DNA of 64,000 nucleotides from Glandiceps talaboti. Taxonomy: Eukaryota > Hemichordata > Enteropneusta > Spengelidae. Each line of letters begins with the position of its first letter. Position 1 is the first letter of the stretch. The translations under genes and the position numbers were made by a program. The notes under the pieces were generated by a model, which made no database searches, had not been told where the DNA came from, and saw only the letters and a program-made list of their open reading frames with translations. The stretch covers positions 3,142,861 through 3,206,860 of the forward strand of contig NC_135564.1 in the NCBI RefSeq assembly GCF_964340395.1, in the 5' to 3' direction. Shown piece by piece: positions 13,263 through 27,114 of the stretch.

Positions 13263-13336
13263 ACACGGAAGTCCTGGTTTTCTCATCCTCCATTGTGTAT
13301 TCAACATGGCGGCAAGTCTGAGTAAAACTTGCCAAG
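13263..13336 (+). CDS. Orphan promoter-plus-first-exon signature
   Basis: An ETS-type CGGAAGT site at about 13265-13272 lies about 35 bp before ATGGCGGCAAG (start codon 13306-13308). Ten codons (M-A-A-S-L-S-K-T-C-Q) then run into a good donor, AAG|GTAAGATG, at 13336/13337. This is the layout of many housekeeping-gene first exons. I found no matching second exon before copy 2, so it may be a relic of a moved gene, or chance. Confidence 0.25.
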
Positions 13337-14303
13337 GTAAGATGAATGGAAAGCAAAAATTTAAAATCACAATCCGAATGGATTCCAGGCTAAAATCGTA
13401 ATCCATCATCTACATTATTTTTTTAGAAAGAATTAAATACAAATAAAAGTACATCTGCGTATCAAACTCATACCACCCACATATGTATGCAAAGTAAGGT
13501 GTGTGTATTTACCAGTTTTGAGAGTACATAATTATTACGATAATGTGATCGTAGCGTAGAATGATTCTGAACAGTTGAGAGAAATGAGTTCGGTAGAAAA
13601 GGGGCGATTTGGGTTTTTGATCTGCCCTGTTTGATGTCACACAGGTGAAGATATGCACATGTTTATGTTATCATGCCCCTTAAATACTTGACTTCTGTCA
13701 TTAATACATGTATGAGGGAAATTGACTTCTTTATGAAAATTGATCCAGAAAGTAAGATCTCATTCAACAACGTCCAATCCGACCGGCACGTACACGAAAT
13801 GGCAATTAACAAACCACATGGCCTATTAAACTTCATACAGTTGAATTAATGTTCACACTTTCCCACATTAACATGTTGATTAAACAATTTCATTGTGATA
13901 TAAAACATCGATTTCTTCGGCAATATACGACTGAGATTATTTCTATACTGAAAATATATTGTGTAGCAACAACTTACTTTGTGATCTTGTATCAACGTTA
14001 CTATCACCAGTGGCATCTAAGAATTTTCATCATTTTCACAAGGACTTATTATCAAATAATTTAATATATGTACCAAATTATATACAATGTTAATCTTGCA
14101 TACTTAAGATATAGCTTAATTACCGAATGATACAAATTATTCATTAAAGCTGTAAGCTAAATGCACAAACTTTATAGGATGTATGCACTTTGTTATGGTT
14201 AACATATGTACCAAATTACATGAATTTGAGGTTTGCATTCCAAAGATATATAACCTTACAGGAGGTAAAAATGGCAATTGTATACATGTGTATGATGTCA
14301 TAA

Positions 14304-14415
14304 TGGGCGAATGGTTAGCTTGGTCGGCTTGGAATCTACAGGTTGCAGGTTCCAGCCAAGACGCTGCCGTTTATTTCTGAATGGATAAAGTCCTTGGGCA
14401 GGTAATTCTGATTGC
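14304..14415 (+). mobile_element. tRNA-derived SINE fragment
   Basis: The segment has an A-box-like TGGTTAGCTTGG and, about 35 bp on, a B-box-like GGTTCCAGCC, followed by a body containing AAAGTCCTTGGGCA, a stretch common in animal core-type SINEs. No poly-A end or clear target duplication was seen, so it is an old fragment. Confidence 0.5.
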
Positions 14416-15040
14416 AAATCAGGGGAAAATACTAATTGGTAATGTAATATTTATTACTACACGCAGGATTATAGCATTAACTGGCCTTTAGTAGAAAACT
14501 ATTAACTAGGACATTAATGCCACCCCAACCCCCCATATTGGAGGGGCTAAACTTGAGATTTCATATCTATTTGTAAAGTAATCTCTTAGTCATTGTTAGA
14601 CCACCATATAATATGTGGTCTAACGTATGTGTAATGCCTGATTACTACTATACACTGACATTACAAGTGTGACGATTTTCACTCTGAAATTCCTAGACAA
14701 GTACATTTAATTTGTATAGCATTTTGACAATAGATTCAGGTTAGGCCTTGACAATGCAACGTATAAGAATACAGCAGGAAATGGTGTCATTCCTTCAGTC
14801 ACTACATACATGGTAAATATATAGTAAATGTTTTGCGTACAATATGGAATCTAGATCAAAAGAATTAATGAAATATATTAAATTGCATGCCTCAGTGGAG
14901 TAAGGATGCTTCAATAAAGTATGGTGTGCTCAAAATCTAATTAACACAACAAAGAGTGCGTGGCTATTCTAGTTATTATAGCCACTACATCATTGGGTAC
15001 TCAGGTATCATTGACCAATTTTGTCCCGAGACTAGTCGAC

Positions 15041-18000
15041 ATGAGGTTGTTGAAAAGTCCACGCATCTCGACCATTTTCCTAGTATTGGTAATCATCGTG
15101 CTGCTTATCGTGATACATCAGAGACGTGTCAACTTGAATACATTATATAGTGAGAGTACTCAAGCGATACAGGAACAGGTAAGTACATCAATGGCCGTCA
15201 ATTCTGTAAAATATACTTGATATTTGAGAGGAAACACACCTATCTGCCATGTTGTGGTACTTACAGTATGAAAACATTACAGTGTAATACAAAAATATTG
15301 AAAATTACCTAAGTTACATACACGTCCAGATATGTATTCGAAATTGGAAAAGACATTTACAATATTCATCCGTGTTCAACTTTACAGAATGGCAAGTATT
15401 TCAATCCCAGTTTGATCCATCGGCAGAGAAATGGCAATGAACAACAGTTTCAGGAAAGGTTTCAAGACATTATTAGCAAATCGACAGCTCCAGGTATGAT
15501 AATATCGACGGCGGAGGAAGTCCAAGCTGCTTCACCCAAAATAAAGTCGACATTTCTCGAGAAAACAGAGGGACACCAGGCTACTTTGCCCATTGTCCAG
15601 GCAACATTAGACGAAGCGGACGAATCAGAAACAGATAGCAAAGCTCAATCTACGAAATCACGTTACTTGCTACCGGTGAAAACACTTGAAGGTGGCGGAA
15701 CAAATCGCCAATATCTCATCTTCGAAAACGCTGTCATGTTAGCGTTGTTGACGAAACGAAGTTTAGTCCAAATGCCTTTTTTCCTTCATGGTGGACATAC
15801 CTATGGTTTTACTAAGAAGCATATGAGAGATTTTAATACCACCTTTGACCTTAATTGTGTAAAAGAATTATTGCCAATGGCAACGACAGAGGAATATGTA
15901 AACACCTGCAAACCAGAAAATACAAAAATCATTACCTGGGCAGATACTGAAAAATATGAGAGTACACGGACAATAATGCTTCGGGACAAAATCGGTATAG
16001 AGTTGGAAGGTGTTGATAAAGTAAGAAAACTGGAAACAAACGATTTAAAACAATTTCAGATTCTAACTGAGGACGTCCAATGTCTTGTATATGTTGGAAT
16101 CAATCGCTTCGATCTGGATATTGATCAACGGACCTCTCAGTCACTCAAAGATGACATTACAAATCATCTTGTCCGGGCGCCACGTGTTCAAAAGATTGTT
16201 AATGTGTTGACACGTGACATTTGCAATGGAGATCCTTACCTAGCACTTCATTGGAGAAATAAAACAGCCGAGGTAAGTACTTTTACTATCATCATCATCA
16301 TCATCATCATCATCATATCATCATCAACTATCATTTCACAAGATAACAAAACTGTCTGGTTATGTTATAATAATGGACAGTTAAGTCTTGACAAGTTATC
16401 CATATTAGTGGATTTTTTAGATTCAAAATACAATATCTGAATACAGTACACATTGTCCAATAATTTAATAAAGTATTGCATGAACCATTACCGTATTTGT
16501 TAGGTGTTTGTTTTTGTTTTGTTTGGTTATGCCAAGAACTGATAGTTTTGGTGCGAAATTCGTGCGTGCATATTATTCTAATTTGATTATATTATTTGTC
16601 AAATTTAGCTGTTTTTCTTTAGATCTCAAGAAGGATCTGATTATGTGAACTAACAGTATGTTTACATTATCTAGATGATGAAATTGCGATAAATGTTTCA
16701 GTGACACTTTTTACATGAATTTGCATAAATTAATATTCTCACTAAAGCATTTCTTGATAGTGACATTATATACAAACCGACGGTTAAAATTACATTCAAC
16801 AATATGAAACACGTGTTTTATGTCGTTATATCTACATGCCTGCACATTGATAACACTTATATGCATATTGCGGAACGTGTTTTTCTTATTCATGGAATAT
16901 GATTCCACCTAATTAATCAGTACTTGGTAAATATATTCTACATAGCTGTAGCAATTTGGTGAAATTACAGTTTGTACATTTTAGTGAAATTTCTTCATAT
17001 TAATTTGCATAATAAATATCGTCATTACTTCAATATCACTATTATTTCAGTGAAATTTCTGTGAAATTTCTTCATATTAATTTGCATAATAAATATCGTC
17101 ATTACTTCAATATCACTATTATTTCAAACACTACTGACATAAATGAAGTAAATCTAATAAATCACTGTAGTTATGTGGATGGATTATTGATTTTTGAATT
17201 TAGGTCGTCCATGTGATTATCCTTATTTGCGTGTAATTTACATAATTCATTCATTTTTTTTACCATATTAGGGATTTCACAGAATGTCATAATACTTACA
17301 TTTCATGAATGGAATCATATTTTTATTTGCCTAATTAGTAGTATAATTACCAAATTTTATGAATATCATTATCTCAAAAACTGCCGAATTAAATACAGGT
17401 ATAAATTAGACACAATTTTTGTTTCACTATCTGTATTAATCAGGCTTCTTTGCAGAATGATTAACATAATTATATTTCAAGTATTTAAAGAAGAATTTGT
17501 GTAAAGAACAGAATGCATCACAGATGAATACTATCTGAGTGAATTATTTTGTAAAAGATTTTGAAGCGAACTGCTTGCACAAAATAAGCGTAATTTAGTA
17601 TAGTTGTCAATCTGTCAGCTGTCATCACTGCAACATTTCACACACTATGCATTTCAGAGACCATGTGCTGGTAGCGGGAAGGAAAGTGACGAATGTACAG
17701 ATATCAAAAGAGAAGCATCGTACTTAGCTGGCATAGCGAGTTCAGAGATATTTAACCTAATGACGAAATACAAACTGGGATGTGTGTATGTTGCATGTCC
17801 ATTATGGTCACTGGTAAGTTCCTTTATTAAGTCACCATATGTACAAAAACCCCGACTGATCACATATTTAAAATTGGTGTTCAATACAATGTAATAATAC
17901 GAATGTCTTCATAAGTTAAATGAATGAAAATATAAAATCGTAAAGTTGGGATTACAGATGGCTGGCATTATGAGTTTTGTGACGTCATCGCTGTACATTA

Positions 18001-19882
18001 TTACTGATAATGTACTCCGTTATTGGGCATCGCGGCCCCGGAACGAGCATAACAATACAAGCTTATGTCCGTACGGCAATCATGGTGTGGGTATTTAAGA
18101 ACAGGGAAATTATGGGGTAAACACCACAAGAATTTTTTTCTAAAGATTGAAATTAAAATGAAACAAATTTGTGTTCACAGCAGTTCATTGAAGTGTATAT
18201 GTGTGTGTACGTACGTGTGTCACTATGATTAGTATTCAGCTTCTGGGCCGAACATGGCAGACGATGTTCAGCGCTGTGTATATTATAAGTTGTTTTGCGT
18301 TTCTCGGTCTACAAATTCACTGGAATTGGCAAAACTATAAAATAATAACAATAATGTACGCCCTCCCAGTCCATAATGGCTGTCGCCTCACCCATTATGT
18401 CATTCAAAGTTTGCTTTCGTCCATTCTGGGCTGGGAGGGCGTACATTATTGTTCAATTAATCAGAACACTGATTTAGCTCTTTCTTATTTCATGAGGAAA
18501 TCATTGACCACTTGGCAAAGAGAATACCACGTGACCATATCTTCATATCAGCAAATCTCACAACTGGGAGAAATGAAAACCAAGATTACTTTGATGATTA
18601 TTATTACTTGTCATTGATTGAACAAGAAATTGTCTACAGTAAGTTTTATTTGTCATTGATTGAACAAGAAGTAGTCAAGTAAGTTTTATTTGTCATTGAC
18701 TGAACAAGAAATTGTCTACAGTAAGTTTTATTTGTCATTGGTTGAAGAAGAAACTGTCTACTCTAAATTTTATTTGTCACTGGTTAGAGAAGAAGCTGTC
18801 TACAGTAAGTTTTATTTGTCATTGATTGAACATGAACTTGTCTACTGTAAATTCTGTTTGTCATTGACTGAACAAGAAATTGTCTACTGTAACTTTTATT
18901 TGTAACTGGTTGAAGAAGAAGCTGTCTACAATAAGTTTTATTTGTCATTGATTGAACAAGCAATTGTCTACAGTAAGTTTTATTTGTCATTGATTGAAGA
19001 AGAAACTGTCTACAGTAAGTTTTATATGTCATTGGTTAAAGAAGAAACTGTGTACAGTAAGTTTTATTTTTAACAGGAAGTTGTCTACAGTTAATGATAT
19101 TAAATTGTCATCGATTTAACAAAAATATGTCTACAGTCTGATTTACCTGTCATTGATTTAACAAAAAGATACCCTTTGAGCAGAAAACTAAAATATGATG
19201 TTCTTCATACATATGATATGATAAAATAACACATCGCATGTTAGACACAAACCTCCTTAGATCACATAGTGTTCCCTCCCTTCAAGTACAACTAAACCGG
19301 AAGACATTTTTAAGGTTTTTCAAAGTCAGATTAAGATTACCAGTAAGATACAACAATTCAGTCAAAGATTCTCAGATGATGCTCCTCAGATACATGTCTT
19401 CTGTGAAACTAGCGTCCAAAGAAGCATGGGAAGTATCCATATATCGCCATTTCTTGACAGAAAAAGAAAGCTAGTGTCTTTCACTATAATTGAAATATCA
19501 AATGGAGTTGCAATTTGTATATGACAGATGAACTTGCAGCTGTTGGCTATGTAAAATAGTTTATTTTGAAGAATTAACTTTCAGATAAATATTCCAAATT
19601 GGACTTGCCTTGACTCTGCCTGTTAGAGACTATTATCATCGCCCCAATCATTTATTATATCGTTGTATGTAGAGAATATATAATTCTATGCTGTTTTGTG
19701 TGTGGCCTATAACAAGTATTTCGTTTTGTGTTCGTACAGGAGCAGAAGTGTTTGTATCGGCTGGATCGTCCAATTGGTCACAATTTGTGGTCAGGCAAAG
19801 AGAACTGGCTGAAAAAACTACATACAACATTCGTGATCTTCCTGGGATGCCGAATAACAACACTTATAGAATGATAATATAA
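15041..19882 (+). CDS. O-fucosyltransferase-like type II membrane protein, array copy 2
   Basis: Exons: 15041-15178, 15388-16272, 17658-17813, 18497-18638, 19740-19882 (487 aa), all GT-AG, phases 0, 0, 0, 1. Exon 1 gives a basic start and one membrane segment (about residues 9-26). Exon 2 holds a Gln/Glu/Ser-rich stem, then GGGTNRQ (about 148-154), a VNTC-KPENTK segment and LHWRNKT (H about 334, R about 336). Exon 3 has a C-x9-C pair and GCVYVACPLW. Exon 4 ends LSLIEQEIVY and joins RAEVF-VSAGSSNWSQFVV. This order fits GDP-fucose O-fucosyltransferases, including the acidic-Gln before the A-x-x-F block. A frameshifted second repeat unit puts a stop soon after the first exon 4 donor, so only that donor keeps the frame. 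The function is inferred from motifs; the acceptor substrate is unknown. Confidence 0.72.
16279..16325. repeat. (ATC)n repeat just inside intron 2 of copy 2
   Basis: Short ATC array starting about 10-15 bp after the exon 2 donor, the same position as in copies 1 and 3-5. Noncoding but open in the exon frame. Confidence 0.9.
16978..17130. repeat. Two-unit ~77-bp direct repeat
   Basis: The block GTGAAATTTCTTCATATTAA...CACTATTATTTCA occurs twice back to back in intron 2 of copy 2, almost identical, so it is a recent local duplication. Confidence 0.85.
18347..18453. repeat. Foldback element with perfect 23-bp arms
   Basis: The left arm 18347-18369 (AACAATAATGTACGCCCTCC...) is exactly complementary to 18431-18453. 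The interior of about 60 bp has further partial complementarity (CCATAATGG, CCATTATG). Lies in intron 3 of copy 2; probably a small nonautonomous transposon. Confidence 0.8.
18604..19075 (+). repeat. 42-bp exon-end/splice-donor tandem array, copy 2
   Basis: About ten units of the exon 4 end plus donor. Unit 2 has lost the TCTACA part, shifting the frame and creating AAG-TAA, so later donors cannot be used in frame. Copy 5 carries the same lesion in its unit 2, showing common origin of the two 3' halves. Confidence 0.85.
19238..19474 (+). other. Conserved open segment in intron 4 (copies 2 and 5)
   Basis: A 78-codon open stretch between the repeat array and the last exon is nearly identical at 35297-35533 in copy 5 and present but frameshifted in copies 3 and 4 (about 25520-25750, 30130-30360). 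It is not needed to complete the enzyme and matches no family I recognise. It may be an intronic relic of the ancestral gene. Confidence 0.4.
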
Positions 19883-19904
19883 TAACCTTTGGGGAGACAT
19901 TCTG

Positions 19905-20195
19905 TTAGGTGTGTGGTTCCGCTTACCCGACCCCACCTAGATTTTCACTGCCTAAAATTTTTTGGACGTATTTGAGAAAAACAGCTGTCGAAAATTGTGA
20001 AGTCTCGCGGAAGCAGACATTAACTTCAAAAGACAATATAAAAATGTCCTTTCAATCTGTGGTGGTTGTACATCTGATGGGAAGAAACCATTAACACAGA
20101 GACCATATGGAAAACAACAGAAAACATAACTACTTGAACTAGATACTCACACATGACAAAAAATATCTACTACCCCACCCATTCTAAAATAGAGC
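19905..20195. repeat. Dispersed repeat R1 after copy 2
   Basis: Begins about 25 bp after the stop codon with GTGTGGTTCC and contains GTACATCTGATGGGAAG and CACTCACACATGA. It may lie in the 3' untranslated region of copy 2. Confidence 0.8.
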
Positions 20196-20472
20196 ATATT
20201 AATTGGAACCACGAAATTTATTTTAGCCCTTACAATCTGACATAACATTTTCACAGTCTTTCCCTTCTCTGTGAATTCATAGACGTGCTAAATGGGGTGA
20301 TTTAGTCGTGGGTATAAGTCATACGAATACTATGGCAGAACCACATGACTTGAGAGTGGAAGAGTATATAATACCTTTTGGGCAGACATTGTTAGTAACC
20401 ACTGCATTTCCGTTGTTTGTATTCGTTGAAGCAAAATATTTATACACGTAGATTTATCTAGTTGTGATTACA

Positions 20473-20945
20473 CTCTGACAATGAGATTAAATTTATAGGG
20501 GAGAGGTGGTGATCGGTATCAGCTGTACTGTGATCATAATACAATAGGGCGGTTACTAAGCATTCATCGGGACGAGGTATGAAATAAAGCCGGAGTATAC
20601 GTAACCGGGTCATTGAAGTAATACCTATGAGTGGCACTCGGACAATGAGATTAAATTTATAGGGGAGAGGTGGTGATCGGTATCAGCTGTACTGTGATCA
20701 TAATGCTATAGGGCTAAGCATTAATCGGGACGAGGTATGAAATAAAGCCGGTGTGACCGGGTCATTGAAGTAATACCTATGAGTGGCACTCGGACAATGA
20801 GATTAGATTTATAGGGGAGAGGTGGTGATCGGTATCAGCTGTACTGTGATCATAATGCTATAGGGCTAAGCATTAATCGGGACGAGGTATGAAATAAAGC
20901 CGGAGTGGCAGGGTCAATGAAGTAATATCTTATATATATGAGTGG
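20473..20945. repeat. Three-unit ~150-170-bp tandem repeat
   Basis: Units begin near 20473, 20640 and 20794, each with ACAATGAGATTA, GGTGGTGATCGGTATCAGC, AAATAAAGCCGG and GTCATTGAAGTAATA. One further single copy lies after array copy 1 at 12690-12812. Noncoding. Confidence 0.85.
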
Positions 20946-21490
20946 CATACTCCAACATCAATGTAAGCTATGTCTATAGTTGTCTTCATTGTATTCAATT
21001 CTGTGTACAAACGAACACATGATAGTCGTTGGTACCATTGTTGGTACATAAATTGCCAGATTTAAACTGAATGCCTTCCGTAAGGGCAAAGTTTTGAGAT
21101 TGTCGTTCCTACAGACAATTATTGGAATACAACAGAACATATGCAATAAGTTATTTTTTCTCATAGATTGCTATTTGCTCATTGCTGTTAGTGATCTCCT
21201 GGCCAACCACAACATGTAATGTGAAGCTTTATAGAACGTTGTAGCATAGCACTCACTAAATCAATCAATAATATTTTCAGGACAAGTGCGCTTTGGTATC
21301 GCAAATGCATGTATCAAATTATATTGAATTTGAAGAGTGCATTCTGGAGATATAGCCTAATTACCGAAAACCATTAATTACGTAAATTGCTCATTACTAT
21401 TCACGGGATTTTTACCAAAACCTATTCAACCCTACAGAACATGTGTACAAAATTCTGTTTGAATTGAGCAAGCCGTTATGGAGAAAACGA

Positions 21491-21508
21491 TGACACAGAC
21501 AGAGAGAC

Positions 21509-21543
<35 letters not shown>

Positions 21544-21573
21544 CACACACACACACACACACACACACAGAGA
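21491..21573. repeat. (AG)n-(AC)n microsatellite
   Basis: Purine AG repeat passing into AC repeat; noncoding. Confidence 0.95.
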
Positions 21574-21832
21574 CTTCCACCCACTAAATACATCTCTTCC
21601 TTATGGAAGAAAAAATGAATACAGCGCCAGATACACAAGGGGAATCCAGCATACCAACGGGTGCGGCGAGGGGTTGGGGGTTGGGAGGGGTCATATATCT
21701 TTCTATGTTCTAAATCTCTGCACATCAACAAAGATAACCCTGTTACATGAGAAGGACTAATGCTAAAATATAAACTTCAGCTTACTAATACCAGAACACT
21801 ATCAAGAAAACCAGCAACTTAAAAAATGGCAA

Positions 21833-21933
<101 letters not shown>

Positions 21934-22164
21934 TGTGCAAATAGAATGTTCATAAAATCATAAATCTAGGGTGTCCGATCCAACAATTTAATAAAATATA
22001 TTAAATTGCATGCCTCAGTGGAGTAAGTATGTTTCAATAAAGCATGGTGTGCTCAAAATCTAATCAATACAACAAAGCGTACGTGGCTATTCTAGTTATT
22101 ATAGCCATTACATTATTGGGTACTCGGCTATCATTGACCAATTTTTGTCCCGAGACTAGCAGAA

Positions 22165-23429
22165 ATGAGGTTAATGAAAAGTCTACGCATCTCGACCATT
22201 TTCCTAGTATTGGTAATCATCGTGCTGCTTATCGTGATACATCAGAGACGTGTCAACTTGAATAAATTATATAGTGAGAGTACTCAAGCGATAGAGGAAC
22301 AGGTAAGTACATCAATGATTGTCAATTCTGTAAAATATACTTGATATTTGAGAAGAAAGACACCTATCTGTCATGTTGTGGTACTTACAGTATGAAAACA
22401 TTACAGTGTAATACAAAAATATTGAAAATTACCTAAGTTACAGATATGTATTCGAAATTGGAAAAGACATTTACAATATTCATCCGTGTTCGAATTTACA
22501 GAATGGCAAGTATTTCAATCCCACTTTGATCCATCGGGAGAGAAATGGCAAGGAACAACAGATTCAGGAAAGGTTTCAAGACATTATTACCAAGTCGACA
22601 GCTCCAGGTATGATAATATCGACGACGGAGGAAATCCAAGCTGCTTCCCCCCAAATAAAGTCGACATTTGTCGAGAAAACAGAGGGATACCAGGCTACTT
22701 TTCCCATTGTCCAGGCAACATTGGACGAAGCGGACGAATCAGAAACAGATAGCAAAGCTCAATCTACGAAATCACGTTACTTGCTACCGGTGAAAACACT
22801 TGAAGGTGGCGGAACAAATCGCCAATATCTCATCTTCGAAAACGCTGTCATGTTAGCGTTGTTGACCAGACGAAGTTTAGTCCAAATGCCTTTTTTCCTT
22901 CATGGTGGACATACCTATGGTTTTAGTGAGAAGCACATGAGAAGCTTTAATACCACCTTTGATCTTAAGTATGTGAAAGAGTTATTGCCAATGGCAACGA
23001 TAAAGGAATATGTAAACACCTGCAAACCAGAAAATACAAAAATCTTTACCTGGGCAAATACTGAAAAATATGACAGTACGCGAACAAAAATGCTTCGTGA
23101 TAAAGTCGGTATAGAGTTGGAAGGTATTGATAAAGTAATGAAATTGGACGAAAATATGGGTTTAGAAGAATTTCAAAATCTAACTGACGACGCCCAATGT
23201 CTTGTATATGCTGGAATCAAACGCTTCGAGCTTGATATTGATCAACGGACTTCTCAGTCGCTCGAAGATGATATTACAAATCATCTTGTCCGGGCGCCAC
23301 GTGTTCAAAAGATTGTTAATGTGTTGACACGTGACATTTGCAATGGAGATCCTTACCTAGCACTTCATTGGCGAAATAAAACAGCTGAGGTAAGTACTTT
23401 TACTATCATCGTCATCGTCATCGTCATCG

Positions 23430-23526
<97 letters not shown>

Positions 23527-26234
23527 CTGTCATTTCACAATATAACCAAACCGTCTGGTTATATTAAATAATGGACAGTTAAGTCTTGACAAGTTATCCA
23601 TACTGGTGGATTTTTTTATTGCATGAACCATTACCGTATTTGTTAGGTGTTTGTTTTTGTTTTGTCTGTGTAGGTCTATGCGTCTGTCTGTGTCGTGATT
23701 ATTTTAGTACTCACGTGCTCAAACGCAATGGTACATATATTCTTAGACTATGTGGTTATGCCAAGAACTGATAGTTTTGGTGCGAAATTCGTGCATATTA
23801 TTCTAATTTGATTATATTATTTGTCAAATTTAGCTGCTTTTCTTTAGATCTCAAGAAGGATCTGATTATGTGAACTAACAGTATGTTTACATTATTTAGA
23901 TGATGAAATTGCGATAAATGTTTCAGTGACACTTTTTACATGAATTTGCATAAATTAACATTCTCACTAAAGCATTTCTTGATAGTGACATTATATACAA
24001 ACCGACGGTTAAAATTACATTCAACAATATGGAACACGTGTTTTATGTCGTTATATCTACATGCCTGCACATTGATAACACATATACATATTGCTTAAGG
24101 AATTACGTGTTTTTCATATTTGTAGAATGAGATTTAATATTAATTTGCATAACATATATTTTACGTATATTTACGTAAGAAAACTTTGTGTAAATAACAG
24201 AATGCTTTACAGATAAATACTATCTGAGTGAATTATTTTGTAAAAGATTTTGAAGCATACTGCGTGCACATAATTAGCGTAATTAGTATTATGACTTTAA
24301 AAATGTATTTATCCTCCATGAGGAATTTTCAGACTTTTGTGAAAATAATCTGTGGGAACAGTTTGCCTTCATATCAGATTTCAAATGTGTATTCTTATTC
24401 TGTTCTGAAGTATAGTTATCAATCTGTCAGCTGTCATCACTGCAACATTTCACACTCTATGTATTTCAGAGACCGTGTGTTGGTAAAGAGAAGGAAAGTG
24501 ACGAATGTAGAGATATCAAAAGAGGAGCATCGTACTTAGCTAGCATAGCGAATTCAGAGATATTTGACCTAATGAAGAAATACAAACTGGGATGTGTGTA
24601 TGTTGCATGTCCATTATGGTCACTTGTAAGTTGCTTCATTAAGTCACCATATGTGTACAAAACCCCCGACTGATCACATATTTAAAAATGGTGTTCAATA
24701 AAATATAATAATACCAATTCATATCCTTCATAACTTGAATGGATAAAAATATCAAATCGTGATGTTGTGATTACAGTTGGCTGGAATTATGAGTTTACGT
24801 ATATCGAAGTAATATAAGAACGTTGATAACAACAACATAGACAAAACTGTAATTGAAATAAACAAAGACTGGAACAACATGACTTTAAAATGTTCTGTAT
24901 GTATGTTAATAAAGTTATCTTTACAATTTATTTCATGGTTTAACATGGACTATTTGTAGTTGGTGGGTTTACTAGTACAATGAAATGTTACAAACAATCA
25001 TATCATAATCATATAATATATGAAAGCTTCAGGAAAAAGAACTCAAAATTGAAATTCAGCTTCACTGGGAAAACCTATTGTTGACAATGTATAATAGTTG
25101 GATAAACAAATATTAAATCAATATCATTCAGAATACTGATTTAGCTTTTTCTTATTTCATAAGGAAATCATTGACCACTTGGCAAAGAGAATACCACGTG
25201 ACCATATCTTCACATCAGCAAATCTCACAACTGGGAGAAATGAAAACCAAGATTATTTTGACGATTATTATTACTTGTCATTGATTGAACAAGAAATTGT
25301 CTACAGTAAGTTTTACTTGTCATTGATAGAATATGAAATTGTCTGCAATAAGTTTTATTTGTCATTGACTGAACACGTTGTCTACGGTTAGTTTTATTTG
25401 TCATTGATTGAACAAGAAGTTGTCTACAGTAAGTTTTATTTGTCATTGACTGAAAAAATGTATACGATACGTTTTGAGCAGATAACATTAAATACCTGAT
25501 ATGATAAAATAACACATTCTATGTTAGACACAAACCTCCTTAGAACACATAGTGTTCCCACCCTTCAAGTACAACTAAACCGGAAGACGTTGTTTTAGGT
25601 TTTTTCAAAGTGAGATGAAGATTAAGATACAATAATTCGGTAAACACTCTGTGATGATGCTCCTCAGATACATGGCTTCTGTGAAACAAGCGTCCAAAGA
25701 AGATTGGAAGTATCCATGTATCGCCATTTCCTGACAGAACAGGAAAGCTAGTGTGTTTCACTATAATTGAAATATCACATGGAGTTGCAAATATTTATAT
25801 CAATATTAAGGTTCGCCTGCATTGAAAATGTGTGGAAAACGATTATCATCAATGACAGTATATAATTATCTTTGTACATGACAGATGAACTTGCAGCTGT
25901 TGGCTAACTATGTAAAATAAGTTTTAATTTTCAGATAAGTATTTGAAACTGTGTTTGTACCTTGACTCTGCCTGTGAGAGACTATTACCATCATCTCAAT
26001 CATTTACTATATCGTTGTATGTAGAGAATATATAATTCTATGCTGTTTTATGTGTGGCCTATAACAAGTATTTCGTTTTGTGTTCGTACAGGAGCAGAAG
26101 TGTTTATATCTGCTGCAGCGTCCAATTGGTCACACTTTGTGGTCAAGCAGAGAGAGGTGGCTGAAAAAACTACATACACCATTCGTACGCTTAGTGGGAT
26201 GGCGAATAACAACGGTTCTAGAATGATAATATAA
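22165..26234 (+). CDS. O-fucosyltransferase-like type II membrane protein, array copy 3
   Basis: Exons: 22165-22302, 22502-23389, 24470-24625, 25164-25305, 26092-26234 (488 aa), all GT-AG with phases 0, 0, 0, 1. Its first two exons are closest to copy 2 (stem begins NGKYFNPTLIHRERNGKEQQ), with the same GGGTNRQ and LHWRNKT motifs. The last two exons match copy 4 instead: the final exon reads RAEVFISAAASNWSHFVV and is identical in protein to that of copy 4. Exon 3 has unusual substitutions (KRGASYLASIANSEIFDLM). A second usable donor in the 42-bp array (exon end 25386) would add 27 residues in frame. The enzyme class comes from motif order, not from any search. Confidence 0.72.
23402..23528. 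repeat. (ATC/GTC)n-(AAC)n repeat after exon 2 donor of copy 3
   Basis: Starts about 13 bp after the donor; ATCGTC units pass into ATC and then AAC. Longest and most compound version of this positionally conserved repeat. Confidence 0.93.
25271..25465 (+). repeat. 42-bp exon-end/splice-donor array, copy 3
   Basis: About five units. Unit 1 donor GT at 25306 is canonical. Unit 2 has AT in place of GT (GCAATAAGT). Unit 3 is 3 bp shorter with a weaker CG|GTTAGT donor at 25387, followed at once by TAG. Copy 4 has the same array. Confidence 0.85.
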
Positions 26235-26254
26235 TAACTTTTGTGGCGACATTC

Positions 26255-26580
26255 TGTTAGGTGTGTGGTTCCGGTTACCCGACCACATGTAGATTTTCAC
26301 TGCCGACCCTAAAAAAAATATTGTACGTATTTGAGAAAAACAGCTGTCGACAATTGTGAAGTCTCGCGAGAAATAGTGGATGCGGAAGCAGACATCAACT
26401 TCAAAAGATAATATAAAAGTGTCCTTCCAATATGTAGTGGTTGTACATCTGATGGGAAGAAACCAATAATACAGAGACCATATGGAAAACGTCAGAAAAC
26501 ATAACTACCTGAACTAGACACTCACACACGAAAAAGAAATCTACTACCCCACCCATTCTAAAACTTGGAACCGCACAATT
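26255..26580. repeat. Dispersed repeat R1 after copy 3
   Basis: Same landmarks as the copies after array genes 2, 4 and 5; near-identical to 30855-31180. Confidence 0.8.
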
Positions 26581-27114
26581 TATTTCAACCCCAAATAAAC
26601 AATGTTAAAGGTGAACACAATAACGAACTGGTAATACAAGCTTTGCCACAGTCTTCCCCTTCTCTGTGAATTGGTAGATGCGCTGAATGGGGATAACGTC
26701 ATGGCCATAAGTCATACAAATACTATCACGACATGACGCGTGACATTACAAGTGTGACGATTCTCACTCTAAAATTCCTGCAGGACCAAATACAGTTATT
26801 TTCTATGACAGTTTCACAATAGAGTCAGGTTAGGCCTTGACAATGCAATGTATAAGAATAGAGCGGGAAATGGTGTCATTCCTTCAGTCACTACATACAT
26901 GGCTATAGTAAATGTTTTGCGTATATATAGAAAAAAATTAATAAAATTTATTAAATTGAATGCCTCGGTGGAGTAAGTATGTTTCAATGAAGCAAGCTGT
27001 GATGGAAACCTAATAATCAAACAAAGCGTACGTGGCCATTCTAGTTGTTATAGCCATTACATATATTTTGTTCTCAGTGATCATTGTCCAAATTTTGTCC
27101 CGAGACTAGTAGAA

